In this document: positions 43,025-51,465 of the stretch, piece by piece
Layout: each line of letters opens with the position of its first letter
Position numbering within the stretch: the stretch's first letter is position 1
Source: Acidobacteriota bacterium
Lineage (GTDB): Bacteria > Acidobacteriota > Terriglobia > Terriglobales > Acidobacteriaceae
Direction: 5' to 3'
Length of the DNA stretch: 64,000 nucleotides
Assembly (NCBI GenBank): GCA_021813745.1
Contig: JAKAJO010000076.1
Coordinates: 32,728 to 96,727, forward strand
Notes under the pieces: generated by a model
The model's database searches: none
What the model saw: the letters and a program-made list of their open reading frames with translations, nothing else
Told to the model about the DNA's origin: nothing
Translations under genes and position numbers: made by a program

Positions 43025-44155
43025 CTACTCTGCTCCTGCGCCTGGAACAGGCTCAATCATAATCTTCATGGAGTCTGCTTTGGGGTGCGAAGCCACTTCA
43101 ATTGCCGACACCGCGTCCTCGATGGAAAAGCGGTGCGAGATCAGCTGCGTGAGATCAAAACCATTCCGGTAGCCGGTGAAGATGAGATCGGTCACTTCGT
43201 CCAGAATCGGGAAGGATGAGGAATAAGAACCGATCAGTGTCTTTTCATCCACACAGACGGCAGCCGGGTCGATGGTCGCCTCACCGTGCTGGGTCTGCGC
43301 GAAAAGCATCACTTTGCCTCCGGGACGGGCGGCGTCCATGGCAGTGCGGATGAGGGCGTTACCGCCGACGGCAAGGATGACGGCATCGGCGCCGCGGCCT
43401 TCCGTCTCAGCCATAACCCGCTCGACGACGTTCTCATTGCCAGCATGGATGGGAAGCTTCAGGCCGAAACGCGCGGCGATGGCATGACGCTCCGGATAGA
43501 GATCGGATGTGAGCACCCTGCCCGCGATGCGGCTGGCGAGGACGGCATGCATGAGGCCGATGGGTCCCTGGCCGATGACGAGGACGGTGTCGTCCGGGGC
43601 AAGATTGAGCAGTTTGACGCCCTTCATCACAGTGTTCAGCGGCTCAATGAAGGCGGCCTGCTCAAAGGGAACGCCATCGGGGATGCGCACGACGCCGCTA
43701 TTGTTGACGACAAAGTCCATGACGCGGATGTATTCGGCAAAGCCGCCGCCGGAGGGCTCAAAGCCCGCAGTGACGCCGGTCTTTTTATAGAGCGGGCATT
43801 GCGCGGGCGTTTGCTTGCGGCAGTAGTAGCAGGTGCCGCAGGGAACGTGATGAAAGGTCATCACGCGCTCGCCCACGTGATAGGAAGTCACACCTTCGCC
43901 GACTGCGACGATGGTTCCGGCCATCTCATGGCCGAAGATGCGCGGTGCGGAGTGGGAGCCTGTGTGAATCTTTTTCAGGTCGGTTCCGCAGACGCCGCAG
44001 GTCGCGATTTTGATCAACAGCTCGCCGGGACCGATGCGCGGAACAGGGACAGTCTCCACGCGCATGTCGTTGACGCCGCGATAGACCACAGCGCGCATGG
44101 TGGACGGAATTACGGATTGAATACGGCTTTCCACGCCGGAGATTTGCGTCGCCAT
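43025..44155 (-). CDS. Zinc alcohol dehydrogenase (MDR), hopanoid operon
   Basis: A 376-residue zinc-dependent NAD(P)-type dehydrogenase. After a 19-residue extension the MDR core starts at MRAVVYRGVNDMRVETVPVP. It has the catalytic site CGVCGTDLKK and GHEMAG, the structural-zinc cysteines CGTCYYCRKQTPAQC, GGGFAEYIRV and the Rossmann VLVIGQGPIGLMHAVLA. The pattern is closest to sorbitol/threonine-dehydrogenase-like enzymes acting on polyols. AGGA lies 4 nt before the ATG, 21 nt after hpnG. It differs clearly from the adjacent dehydrogenase, so this is not a recent duplication. Substrate not established. Confidence 0.9.
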   Translation of the reverse strand: MATQISGVESRIQSVIPSTMRAVVYRGVNDMRVETVPVPRIGPGELLIKIATCGVCGTDLKKIHTGSHSAPRIFGHEMAGTIVAVGEGVTSYHVGERVMTFHHVPCGTCYYCRKQTPAQCPLYKKTGVTAGFEPSGGGFAEYIRVMDFVVNNSGVVRIPDGVPFEQAAFIEPLNTVMKGVKLLNLAPDDTVLVIGQGPIGLMHAVLASRIAGRVLTSDLYPERHAIAARFGLKLPIHAGNENVVERVMAETEGRGADAVILAVGGNALIRTAMDAARPGGKVMLFAQTQHGEATIDPAAVCVDEKTLIGSYSSSFPILDEVTDLIFTGYRNGFDLTQLISHRFSIEDAVSAIEVASHPKADSMKIMIEPVPGAGAE

Positions 44156-44176
44156 TCGTTCCTGATTGGACCTCGT

Positions 44177-44848
44177 TTATTGGAGAAACTCGTGGAGCCT
44201 GTCGGCGATGCCGATTGCGGCCCTTTTGCCATTTTCTCCCATATGCGCCAGCGCCTGCCAGTACCAGGGACGCAAAAGAGCAAACAGAGTAAAGCGCGCA
44301 GTGCGGAAATGGCCATTGTGCGTGAGGAAGGGATTCATGTCGGGGAGGCGCACTTCGACGGAATCGCTGACGCCCTTAATGGCATAAAACGGGATGCCGC
44401 GCATGGCGGCAAGGCGGCCGATTGCAGCGGCTTCCATGTCGACCAGAGCGGCATTGTAAGCGGAAGCGAGCCGGCGCTTCTCGTCCGGACCGGCAATGAT
44501 GGGGCTGGTGACGAGCCAGTGCTCGCCCGCGCCGGCATCGCACTGGAAGCGCTCGCCGGTGCGGGAATCGATGACGCCACCGATGTTGAAGGCTTGGCCT
44601 GGAGCACATGCGGAGGTGAGGGCGCCAGCCCAACCCACGGAAAAGACGAGATCGATGGGCGCGGATTCTTCAATTGCTGCAAAGGCGCGTGTGGCTGCGG
44701 CCTGCCCTGCTCCGGCACAGGCAGCGACGTAGAGGTTGTCGTCGCGATGTGCCCAGGTGTCGACGCCGTTACGACGGTCATGCTTCCAGCCGCGGACGAG
44801 CGGCTTAAGTTCGGCGCGCATGGCGGCGATGATGGCGGTGCGGGTCAT
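44177..44848 (-). CDS. hpnG: Adenosylhopane nucleosidase (hopanoid phosphorylase family)
   Basis: Removes adenine from adenosylhopane to give ribosylhopane (or its phosphate). The 223-residue protein has the nucleoside-phosphorylase fold: TAIIAAMRAELKPL at the N-terminus, FSVGWAGAL, VDMEAAAIGRLAAMRGIPFYAIKGVSDSV with the glutamate and aspartate used by nucleosidases. The start overlaps the hpnA stop by 4 nt. Its operon position next to hpnA and near hpnH supports the HpnG assignment over a general methylthioadenosine nucleosidase. Confidence 0.92.
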   Translation of the reverse strand: MTRTAIIAAMRAELKPLVRGWKHDRRNGVDTWAHRDDNLYVAACAGAGQAAATRAFAAIEESAPIDLVFSVGWAGALTSACAPGQAFNIGGVIDSRTGERFQCDAGAGEHWLVTSPIIAGPDEKRRLASAYNAALVDMEAAAIGRLAAMRGIPFYAIKGVSDSVEVRLPDMNPFLTHNGHFRTARFTLFALLRPWYWQALAHMGENGKRAAIGIADRLHEFLQ

Positions 44849-45858
44849 GCGGACGTAGGAACCGAGTCGGCGGGTGCGTAGCCATTGGCGCGGAACCAGT
44901 CAATGGCAGCGCGCATGGCTGGGTAGACAGGAACAATGCGGAAGCCGAGTTCCTGCTGGGCGCGGGCGGACGAGGCAAACATCTTCTTACGGCCCATTCG
45001 GACTTCTTCGAGCGTGGCGCGCGGCTCATGGCCTCGAATGTGGCCGGTAATCCACTCTTCGAAGAAGGCATAGGTGAGCGCGACGGCGAAGGGCACCTTC
45101 ACGGTGGGCGACGGAATGCCGGTGATGGCGGACATCTTGTCGAGAATTTGCTTGAGGGTGAGGTTTTCGCCGCCGAGGATGTAGCGCCGGCCAGCCGTTC
45201 CGAGAGTAAGCGCGGCGACATGGGCACGGGCGACTTCGGCCACATCGACGAGGTTGAGGCCGGTGTCCATGTAGGCCGGGAATTTGTGATTGAGGAAATC
45301 GACAAAGATGCGGCCGGTGGGCGTGGGCTTTGCGTCGTACGCGCCGATGGGCGTTGTGGGGTTGAGGATCATAACCTGCTGGCCGTCCTGTGCGGCGGCG
45401 ATGGCCTGCTGCTCGGCGAGGAACTTGGAGCGTTTGTAGTGGCCCACCATGTCCGGCAAGGAGACGGGCGTGTCTTCGTTGATGACGATGCCGTCTGTGC
45501 GGAAGTGCATGGTGGCAACGCTGGATGTATAGACGACGCGCGGGACATGGGCCTCGCGAGCAAGGCGCAGCAGGTCGCGGGTGCCATCGACATTGACGCG
45601 GTACATCGAGTCGGGATCGCGAATCCAGAGGCGGTAGTCGGCAGCGACGTGGACAACTGCGTCGCAGCTCTGGAGCGCCGGAGCGTAGCTCTCGGGCCGG
45701 GAAAGATCGCCTACAACGGTGTCGCCGGGGATGCCTTCGAGATGCTTGAGATTGCTGCTGCGGCGAACAAGCAAGCGAAGGCTGGCGCCTTCATCGGCCA
45801 GGAACCTGGCAACATGATGGCCGACAAACCCCGTGGCGCCGGTAAGAAAGATGCGCAT
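44845..45858 (-). CDS. hpnA: Hopanoid-associated sugar epimerase
   Basis: NAD(P)-dependent extended short-chain dehydrogenase of 337 residues. It has FLTGATGFVGHHVARFL for nucleotide binding, VVHVAADYRLW (characteristic of HpnA), the TSSVATM serine and the Y-x3-K pair in GHYKRSKFLAE. The exact reaction is not firmly known; it accompanies hopanoid genes in many bacteria. ATG 45858 overlaps no gene upstream, and a terminator lies between it and the hpnH unit, so it probably begins its own transcript. It overlaps hpnG by 4 nt. Confidence 0.93.
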   Translation of the reverse strand: MRIFLTGATGFVGHHVARFLADEGASLRLLVRRSSNLKHLEGIPGDTVVGDLSRPESYAPALQSCDAVVHVAADYRLWIRDPDSMYRVNVDGTRDLLRLAREAHVPRVVYTSSVATMHFRTDGIVINEDTPVSLPDMVGHYKRSKFLAEQQAIAAAQDGQQVMILNPTTPIGAYDAKPTPTGRIFVDFLNHKFPAYMDTGLNLVDVAEVARAHVAALTLGTAGRRYILGGENLTLKQILDKMSAITGIPSPTVKVPFAVALTYAFFEEWITGHIRGHEPRATLEEVRMGRKKMFASSARAQQELGFRIVPVYPAMRAAIDWFRANGYAPADSVPTSA

Positions 45859-45974
45859 AAGAAACAGATTCTCTGGATCTTATTTTAAATCGTTTTGGGT
45901 TGCGGGACTTGAGCCGACGCTTTGTTTGCAGCGATGGAAAATCCAAGTCGCCGGTTGCGAAAAACTCTTTCAAC

Positions 45975-46009
45975 AAAAAAGGCCCCCAATCCGACCGGAA
46001 TACGGGACC
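45975..46009 (-). terminator. Rho-independent terminator between the hpnH and hpnA units
   Basis: On the minus strand GGTCCC pairs with GGGGCC (one T-G pair) across a 17-nt loop and is followed at once by TTTTTT. It lies 84 nt after the stop of the 142-residue gene and 117 nt before hpnA. Confidence 0.6.
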
Positions 46010-46092
46010 TGATTTGTCCGAGTTCATCTTTCTGAAAACATGCAAAGAAACTGTAGAAAAAATATCGTAAGGGGGGGTGGGTATTTTCCGGT

Positions 46093-46521
46093 CTATTCCA
46101 GAGCATCTGGATGAAGCGCGATGTTTTTTTCGCCGGCGGCCTTGCGCTCGTTGTATGCCTTAACCCAGTCCTCCCAGTGCTTGCCTGCGGCCCGATCTTT
46201 GCCGGTAAATTCGAGGCGGGCAATCTGTGCGTAACTCACCTTTTGCTTGGCGTCGATGTTGGGAGCGAAGTACTGCACCCAGGAGTCGGCCAACGTGGCG
46301 CCGGTGTGACGGTTAAAGATGAAGGCCTCAATCTTTTCGCCGGACTTGAGGGTGATGGTGACATCGCCGCGGTAGTCGAAGGCTTTTTCAAGTGCGTCCT
46401 TGAGGTCGCTTTCGCTGGCAAGATCAGGCACCCAGCCTTCGAGGTTCTCATGCTTATTGCCGGGGGCGAGTTCGAGGGATTCGACCTGCTCGATGGTGTA
46501 TTTGGCGACTTCTGCGGTCAT
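46093..46521 (-). CDS. Uncharacterised protein cotranscribed with hpnH
   Basis: A 142-residue protein of unknown function. No signal peptide or membrane segment; the pattern suggests alpha/beta with a central strand pair (YRGDVTITLKSGEKIEAFIF) that resembles an Sm-like or small beta-barrel core, a region with SWVQYFAPN and YAQIARLEFTGKDRA, then a charged helix (KHWEDWVKAYNERKAAGEK). The start ATG overlaps the hpnH stop by 4 nt, so expression is tied to HpnH. A terminator lies downstream. It is not a standard hpn gene. A partner or accessory of HpnH is a reasonable guess from the coupling but nothing in the sequence proves it. Confidence 0.8.
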   Translation of the reverse strand: MTAEVAKYTIEQVESLELAPGNKHENLEGWVPDLASESDLKDALEKAFDYRGDVTITLKSGEKIEAFIFNRHTGATLADSWVQYFAPNIDAKQKVSYAQIARLEFTGKDRAAGKHWEDWVKAYNERKAAGEKNIALHPDALE

Positions 46522-47636
46522 GCCTTGGTTTCCTCCAGCGCTTCGGCGGACTTGGCAATCTGAACAAGCGTGGATGGGCCATGCGGCGCGGGCTCGCTGA
46601 GCAGGTTGAGGGCATGCTGATCTTTGTACAGGCTGAAGGTCCCGCGGATCATGCCCCAGAAGCCGGAGAGCGAACCGAAGCCGTCCATGACGGCGGAAGG
46701 CTCGTAGCCACAGCTGACCATGCAGTTGGCGCACTTGGGATTGCCCGATGCGACGCCGTACTCTTCCCACTTCGTCGTTTCGAGGAGCTCCTGGAAAGTC
46801 TCCGCGTAGCCGTCCTGGAGCAGATAGCAGGGGCGCTGCCAGCCGAAGATGTTGTAGGCAGGCGAGCCCCACGGTGTGCACTCGTATTTGCGGTCGCCCA
46901 TCAGGAATTCGAGGAAGAGGGGCGACATGTTGAATTTCCAGGTCGGCTTGCGGTTCGACAGAATGGCGCGGAAGAGGCGGCGCACACGGGCGCGGCCGAG
47001 GAAGCGGTTCTGGTCGGGCGCCATCTCGTAGCTATAGCCCGGCGAGAGCACCACGCCTTCGACGCCCATGGCCATGACGTCATCGAAGAAGGCGCGGACG
47101 TTGTTGGGGTCCGTGCCATCGAAGAAGGTGGCGTTGGTGGTGACGCGGAAACCACGCTTGACGGCCTCCTTGATGCCCTCGACAGCGAGATCGTAGCCTC
47201 CCTCGCGGCAGACGGAGAAGTCGTGGTGGTCGCGGTCGCCGTCGAGGTGAACGGAGAACGTGAGGTACTTGGACGGCGTGAACTCGTGCAGGCGGCGCTT
47301 GAGTTCGAGCGCGTTGGTGCAGAGGTAGATGTACTTTTTGCGGGCGATAAGGCCGTTAACGATCTCTACAATCTGCGGGTGCAGGAGGGGCTCGCCGCCG
47401 GGGATGGAGACCATGGGTGCGCCGCACTCTTCGACAGCCTTGAAGCACTCCTCGGGCGAAAGCATCCGCTTGAGGACGTGGGGTGGATACTGCACCTTGC
47501 CGCAACCGGCACAGGCCAGGTTGCAGCGGAAGAGCGGCTCAAGCATCAGCACCAGCGGGTAACGCTTGTTACCGCTGAAGCGCTTCTTGAGCACATAGGT
47601 GGCCACCGTCCACATCTGTGAGATTGGAACAGCCAT
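46518..47636 (-). CDS. hpnH: Adenosyl-hopene transferase, radical SAM
   Basis: Radical S-adenosylmethionine enzyme that joins the adenosyl group to diploptene, the first step towards extended hopanoids. The 372-residue protein has the iron-sulfur cysteines in CNLACAGC (Cys38, Cys42, Cys45), SIPGGEPLLHPQI, VHLDGDRDHHD and a C-terminal SPASM-like cysteine region (CANCMVSCGYEPSAV). GGAGGA lies about 11 nt upstream of the ATG. Its stop overlaps the 142-residue gene. It lies 269 nt downstream of shc, from which it is separated by a hairpin, so it may have its own promoter. Confidence 0.95.
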   Translation of the reverse strand: MAVPISQMWTVATYVLKKRFSGNKRYPLVLMLEPLFRCNLACAGCGKVQYPPHVLKRMLSPEECFKAVEECGAPMVSIPGGEPLLHPQIVEIVNGLIARKKYIYLCTNALELKRRLHEFTPSKYLTFSVHLDGDRDHHDFSVCREGGYDLAVEGIKEAVKRGFRVTTNATFFDGTDPNNVRAFFDDVMAMGVEGVVLSPGYSYEMAPDQNRFLGRARVRRLFRAILSNRKPTWKFNMSPLFLEFLMGDRKYECTPWGSPAYNIFGWQRPCYLLQDGYAETFQELLETTKWEEYGVASGNPKCANCMVSCGYEPSAVMDGFGSLSGFWGMIRGTFSLYKDQHALNLLSEPAPHGPSTLVQIAKSAEALEETKA

Positions 47637-47852
47637 AGTGTGAGCAATCCTCCGGCGCGATTTGCACCTACTTCTAGGTTAGCTGAATCGCGGAATTTCC
47701 ATGCAAAACGCGGCAAAGATTTTTTGGTTCCTCAAGCGACTGGAATCACAAGGGTTACGTGGATCCAGCTGAAGCCTTGCCATGCGCTGTGTCTTGACAG
47801 GTTGTTTGCGGGCTGAGGCTGTTGACCTTCAGGCCGGTTGAATCATTTGTTT

Positions 47853-47878
47853 CCCAGGTCTTAAAAGCGAGACCTGGG
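47853..47878. repeat. Palindromic element, copy 1
   Basis: Perfect 9-bp stem CCCAGGTCT / AGACCTGGG with an 8-nt loop, 28 nt after the shc stop. It may end the shc transcript. It closely resembles the element at 60470-60496 in stem, loop (ending AAGCG) and flank, so it looks like one copy of a dispersed family. Confidence 0.7.
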
Positions 47879-47905
47879 CCCGCGCATCGAGGTGAATCTG
47901 GCTGA

Positions 47906-49918
47906 CTATGCGGCGCGCTCCATGGCTTTCTTGTAGGTGGTAAGCGCCAGCAGCGGGAAGTAGAGTCGGTACATGTCATACGACAGATAAAAGACACGGG
48001 GAAAGCCTGTTCCCGTAATGATGTTCTGGCGCGTGGGTCCTGCCCCCATGGACTCGTCCCAATTGCCGTCGGGGCGCTGATGCGTGAGCAACCAGCGGAT
48101 GCCTTTGGCGATGGAGTCGGAGCGGTCGTCGCCGGCGGCGAGCAGGGCGAGCAGTGCCCAGGCGGTTTGCGAGGGGGTGCTGACGCCAGTGCCGCGGAGA
48201 TTGGGGTCGTCGTAGCTGCCGCAGGTCTCACCCCATCCGCCGTCAGAGTTCTGGACCATGCGGACCCATTCGGCGGCCTGCTGCACCTGGGGCTCGAGAG
48301 GGTCGAAGCCGATGGCCTCAAGGCCGCGCAGGACGAGGAAGGTGCCGTAGATATAGTTGACACCCCAGCGGCCGAACCAGCTTCCGTCCGGCTCCTGCTC
48401 GGAGAGGATGAATTTGATGGCCTTCTGCACACGCTTGTCGCCCTGGTCGTAGCCGTAGGCGGAGAGCATTTCGAGCATGCGTCCCGTAATGTCCACCGTC
48501 GGCGGATCGAGCATGGCATTGTGATCCGCGAAGGGGATGTACTGAAAGATCATCTTGGTGTTGTCTTTGTCGAAGGAGCCCCAGCCACCGTTTTTGCACT
48601 GCATGGCGAACTCCCAATCGATGGCGCGCTCGGCGACCTGAATCTGGAGGCGCTCGCGGGGATTGTTGACCTTGCTGAGGGCCATGAGGACCTGGGCGGT
48701 GTCGTCGGTGTCTGGGTAGAACTCGTTGGCGTATTCGAAATACCAGCCGCCGGGCTCGACATTGGGAACTTTAACGGCCCAGTCACCCTTGTGGCGAACT
48801 TCTTTGGAGAGCAGCCAGTCGGCTGCCTTGACCATGCGTGGATCGTCGGCGGGCACGCCGGCTTCCCCGAGCGCGTAGACGGCCTGCGCGGTATCCCAGA
48901 CAGGGCTCATGCAGGGCTGCATGCGGAAGGTGGGCTCGGGCATATCTTCGGTAGCAGCCTGCTCGATGCCGAGTTTTTCGAATTCGTCGCGGGCACGGAT
49001 GACCTGGGGATCGTCCTCGGAGTAGCCAAGGCAGCGCAGGGCGATGATGGCATTCATCATGGCCGGATAGATGGCGCCGAGGCCGTCGGTCATCTCGAGG
49101 CGATTGAGCATCCACTTCTCTGCGCGCCTGAGGGCGAGCTTGCGGAGCGGGCGCAGATGCACGGCCTCTGACCAGTGCATGATGCGATCAATGACGATGA
49201 AGAAGTTGCGCCAGGAGAAGAGCTTTTTGCGATCGCGGCGGAGCCGCAGGATGGAGTTGGCGCGGCCACCGACGTAGAGCTCGTCAATTCCCTGCTCGTG
49301 CGGAATCTTCTTGAAGGGCTTTTTGGCGTACATGATGGCCAGCGGGACGAGAATCGAACGCGACCAGGAGGAGATTTCGTAAAGGTTGAAGTAAAACCAG
49401 TTGGGAAAGAGGACGATCTCCGGCGGGATGGCGGGTACGGCGTCGTAATCGTACTGGCCGAGGGCGCAGAGATACATTTTGGTGAAAGTGTTGCATTCAA
49501 CAACTCCGCCATGCGCGAGGATCCACTCGCGACACTTGACCATGCGGGGCTCGTCGGCGGTGAGACCCATGAGCTTGGCGGAGAAGTAGCACTTGACGGA
49601 GAGGGAGATGTTGCCGGGACCGCCGGGATAGATGCTCCAGCTGCCATCGTCGTTCTGGTAGCGCATCATCTCAGTGAATGCGCGACGGAGGCGGCCGGGG
49701 TCGCCACTCTCAAGGAGCGTGTGGAGGAAGATGTAGTCGGCCTCGAGCATGGAGTCAGCTTCGAGTTCTCCGCACCAATGGCCATCCGGATGCTGCAGGG
49801 AGAGTAGGTGCTCGCGGGCGCGTCCGAGGGCAACGTCCACATCTCCCAGGTCTGCATCCAGTCGCCCGAATTTGGGAACAGTGGATGTCGCGACTTGCTT
49901 TCCTTGCTCTGCACTCAT
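47906..49918 (-). CDS. shc: Squalene-hopene cyclase
   Basis: Cyclises squalene to hopene/hopanol on the inner membrane. The 670-residue protein has the catalytic DTDDTA motif (Asp403, Asp405, Asp406) and many QW repeats (for example QNDDGSWSIYPGG, QEPDGSWFGRWG, QNSDGGWGETCG). The N-terminus begins with LSLQHPDGHWCGELEAD, and the C-terminus ends in FYLSYDMYRLYFPLLAL. Length is normal. A 169-nt gap separates it from ispH upstream and a palindromic element follows it. It is the key enzyme of the surrounding hopanoid region. Confidence 0.97.
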   Translation of the reverse strand: MSAEQGKQVATSTVPKFGRLDADLGDVDVALGRAREHLLSLQHPDGHWCGELEADSMLEADYIFLHTLLESGDPGRLRRAFTEMMRYQNDDGSWSIYPGGPGNISLSVKCYFSAKLMGLTADEPRMVKCREWILAHGGVVECNTFTKMYLCALGQYDYDAVPAIPPEIVLFPNWFYFNLYEISSWSRSILVPLAIMYAKKPFKKIPHEQGIDELYVGGRANSILRLRRDRKKLFSWRNFFIVIDRIMHWSEAVHLRPLRKLALRRAEKWMLNRLEMTDGLGAIYPAMMNAIIALRCLGYSEDDPQVIRARDEFEKLGIEQAATEDMPEPTFRMQPCMSPVWDTAQAVYALGEAGVPADDPRMVKAADWLLSKEVRHKGDWAVKVPNVEPGGWYFEYANEFYPDTDDTAQVLMALSKVNNPRERLQIQVAERAIDWEFAMQCKNGGWGSFDKDNTKMIFQYIPFADHNAMLDPPTVDITGRMLEMLSAYGYDQGDKRVQKAIKFILSEQEPDGSWFGRWGVNYIYGTFLVLRGLEAIGFDPLEPQVQQAAEWVRMVQNSDGGWGETCGSYDDPNLRGTGVSTPSQTAWALLALLAAGDDRSDSIAKGIRWLLTHQRPDGNWDESMGAGPTRQNIITGTGFPRVFYLSYDMYRLYFPLLALTTYKKAMERAA

Positions 49919-50087
49919 GCTGATTTGCGATGCCTCAGTTCTGCTTCGCGTCGCCCGGCAGAAGGCCGGGAAATCGGAACGCGCATCTGCCCGCTACTCT
50001 ACAGGATTCCCGGAGCGCGGAAAGGGTTCTTTTTGAGGGGCCAAGCGGCGCGCCGAGCCGGATTGCCGGCGCGCCAGGCCCGGGATG

Positions 50088-51122
50088 CTACTGCACGGCG
50101 ACGGAATGGTCGCCACTGGCGCTGCCGATGGCCTGAACAATCTCAGGCGGGAGGCCGAAGCGGACGTTCTCCGGCATCACCTCAACTTCTTCGACGCGCG
50201 AGTAGCCGTTTTGCCGCAGATAATCGATGACGCCCTGGACGAGAATCTCCGGGGCAGATGCGCCGGCGGTGACTGCGACGTTGGTCACGCCGGTAAGCCA
50301 GTCGGGGTTGATGGCCTGATAGTTATCAATCAGATACCCTACCGTGCCGAGATTGCGCGAGACCTCGACCAGGCGGTTGGAGTTGGAACTGTTCGTAGAG
50401 CCGACGACGAGCACCAAACCAGCGTTGTGGGCGACATTGCGGACAGCGACCTGGCGGTTTTCCGTGGCGTAGCAGATGTCCTGCGAGTGGGGGCCGGCGA
50501 TGTTGGGGTATTTGGTCTTGAGGGCGTGGATGATGTCGCGGGCCTCGTCGAGCGAGAGCGTGGTCTGCGTGAGATAGGCGACGCGATTTGGATCGGGCAC
50601 CTGGAGCGCTTCGACGTCGGCGACGTTGGAGACAACCTGCGTGACATTGGGTGCTTCGCCGAGGGTGCCTTCGATTTCGTCGTGGTCGCGGTGGCCGATG
50701 AGGACCAGCGAGTAGCCCTGCTGGGCGAACTTGACGGCCTCAATGTGGACCTTGGTGACGAGCGGGCAGGTGGCGTCAATCACCTTGAGGTGGCGGAGCT
50801 TGCTGGACTCGCGGACCGCGGGCGAGACGCCGTGGGCGGAGTAAATGACGCGGGCGCCATCGGGGACCTCTTCGATTTCGTGCACGAAGATCGCGCCCTT
50901 CTCTGCCAACTCGTTCACAACATAGCGGTTGTGGACGATCTCGCGGCGGACATAGATGGGCGCTCCAAAGGTCTCGAGGGCGATGCGAACGATGTCGATG
51001 GCACGGACGACACCGGCGCAGAAGCCGCGGGGCTTGAGGAGCAACACGCGCTTGTCTGAAGGGGAAGCGCCAGCCAGACTGCCTGTAGAGGTGGGGTTCA
51101 GGGCGGTGGTAGTCACAAACAT
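50088..51122 (-). CDS. ispH: 4-hydroxy-3-methylbut-2-enyl diphosphate reductase
   Basis: Last enzyme of the MEP pathway, giving isopentenyl and dimethylallyl diphosphates. The 344-residue iron-sulfur protein has the three cluster cysteines in GFCAGVVRAI (Cys35), IDATCPLVTKVH and DICYATENRQ, plus the IYSAHGVSP histidine, GHRDHDEIEG and VGSTNSSNSNRL. ATG 51122 gives the usual length; a -10-like TATACT ends 1 nt before it, so translation may instead start at the GTG of codon 3. It lies directly upstream of shc on the same strand, supplying precursor for squalene, and diverges from hicA. Confidence 0.95.
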   Translation of the reverse strand: MFVTTTALNPTSTGSLAGASPSDKRVLLLKPRGFCAGVVRAIDIVRIALETFGAPIYVRREIVHNRYVVNELAEKGAIFVHEIEEVPDGARVIYSAHGVSPAVRESSKLRHLKVIDATCPLVTKVHIEAVKFAQQGYSLVLIGHRDHDEIEGTLGEAPNVTQVVSNVADVEALQVPDPNRVAYLTQTTLSLDEARDIIHALKTKYPNIAGPHSQDICYATENRQVAVRNVAHNAGLVLVVGSTNSSNSNRLVEVSRNLGTVGYLIDNYQAINPDWLTGVTNVAVTAGASAPEILVQGVIDYLRQNGYSRVEEVEVMPENVRFGLPPEIVQAIGSASGDHSVAVQ

Positions 51123-51230
51123 AAGTATACCTGTTCCCGGATTTTCTGGATGTCGTTCTTGCCATGGTGCGGGACGGGGGATGAGCCGGAGATGGCCAGC
51201 CCGGTGGGCGCTGGGTGCTGCGGTCCGTTG

Positions 51231-51266
51231 TTGACAGACTGGCATCTGTAAGCAAAAATGTTTACA
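51231..51266 (+). promoter_or_regulatory. hicAB promoter with overlapping inverted repeat
   Basis: A perfect -35 hexamer TTGACA (51231-51236), a 17-bp spacer and a weak -10 (AAAAAT, 51254-51259) lie just before hicA. An inverted repeat TGTAA-10-TTACA (51247-51266) covers the -10, the place expected for autorepression by HicB. Confidence 0.55.
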
Positions 51267-51274
51267 CATAGGGC

Positions 51275-51463
51275 ATGAACAGCAGCGAGTTGAAGCGATG
51301 GCTGGCGAAACAGGGCGCGACGTTCGGAACCCAGACGGGATCGCACCTCAAGGTGTCCTATCTGGGCCGCCATACCATCCTGCCGATGCATGGCAAGAAA
51401 GAGCTTCCCAAGGGATTGGTGGCAGCCATCAAGAAGCAACTCGGACTGCTGGATAAGGAGTGA
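51275..51463 (+). CDS. hicA: HicA toxin (mRNA interferase)
   Basis: A 62-residue double-stranded-RNA-binding-fold toxin that cuts mRNA and slows growth when free of its antitoxin. It has SSELKRWLAKQGATF, the catalytic histidine at GSHLKVSYLGR (His24), HTILPMHGKKELPKG and a C-terminal helix (VAAIKKQLGL). The size is typical. ATG 51275 has only a weak ribosome-binding site (TAGGGC). The hicB start follows the hicA stop by 2 nt, with the hicB ribosome-binding site inside the end of hicA. Confidence 0.93.
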   Translation: MNSSELKRWLAKQGATFGTQTGSHLKVSYLGRHTILPMHGKKELPKGLVAAIKKQLGLLDKE

Positions 51464-51465
51464 CC

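Noticed and set aside
43286..44881. Plus-strand open frame of 531 codons
   Set aside because: Antisense to the second dehydrogenase and hpnG, which have full motif sets and operon overlaps.
46581..51059. Series of long plus-strand frames (46581-47621, 48080-49171, 50085-51059)
   Set aside because: All lie opposite hpnH, shc and ispH and have Val/Asp/Gly-rich shadow composition.
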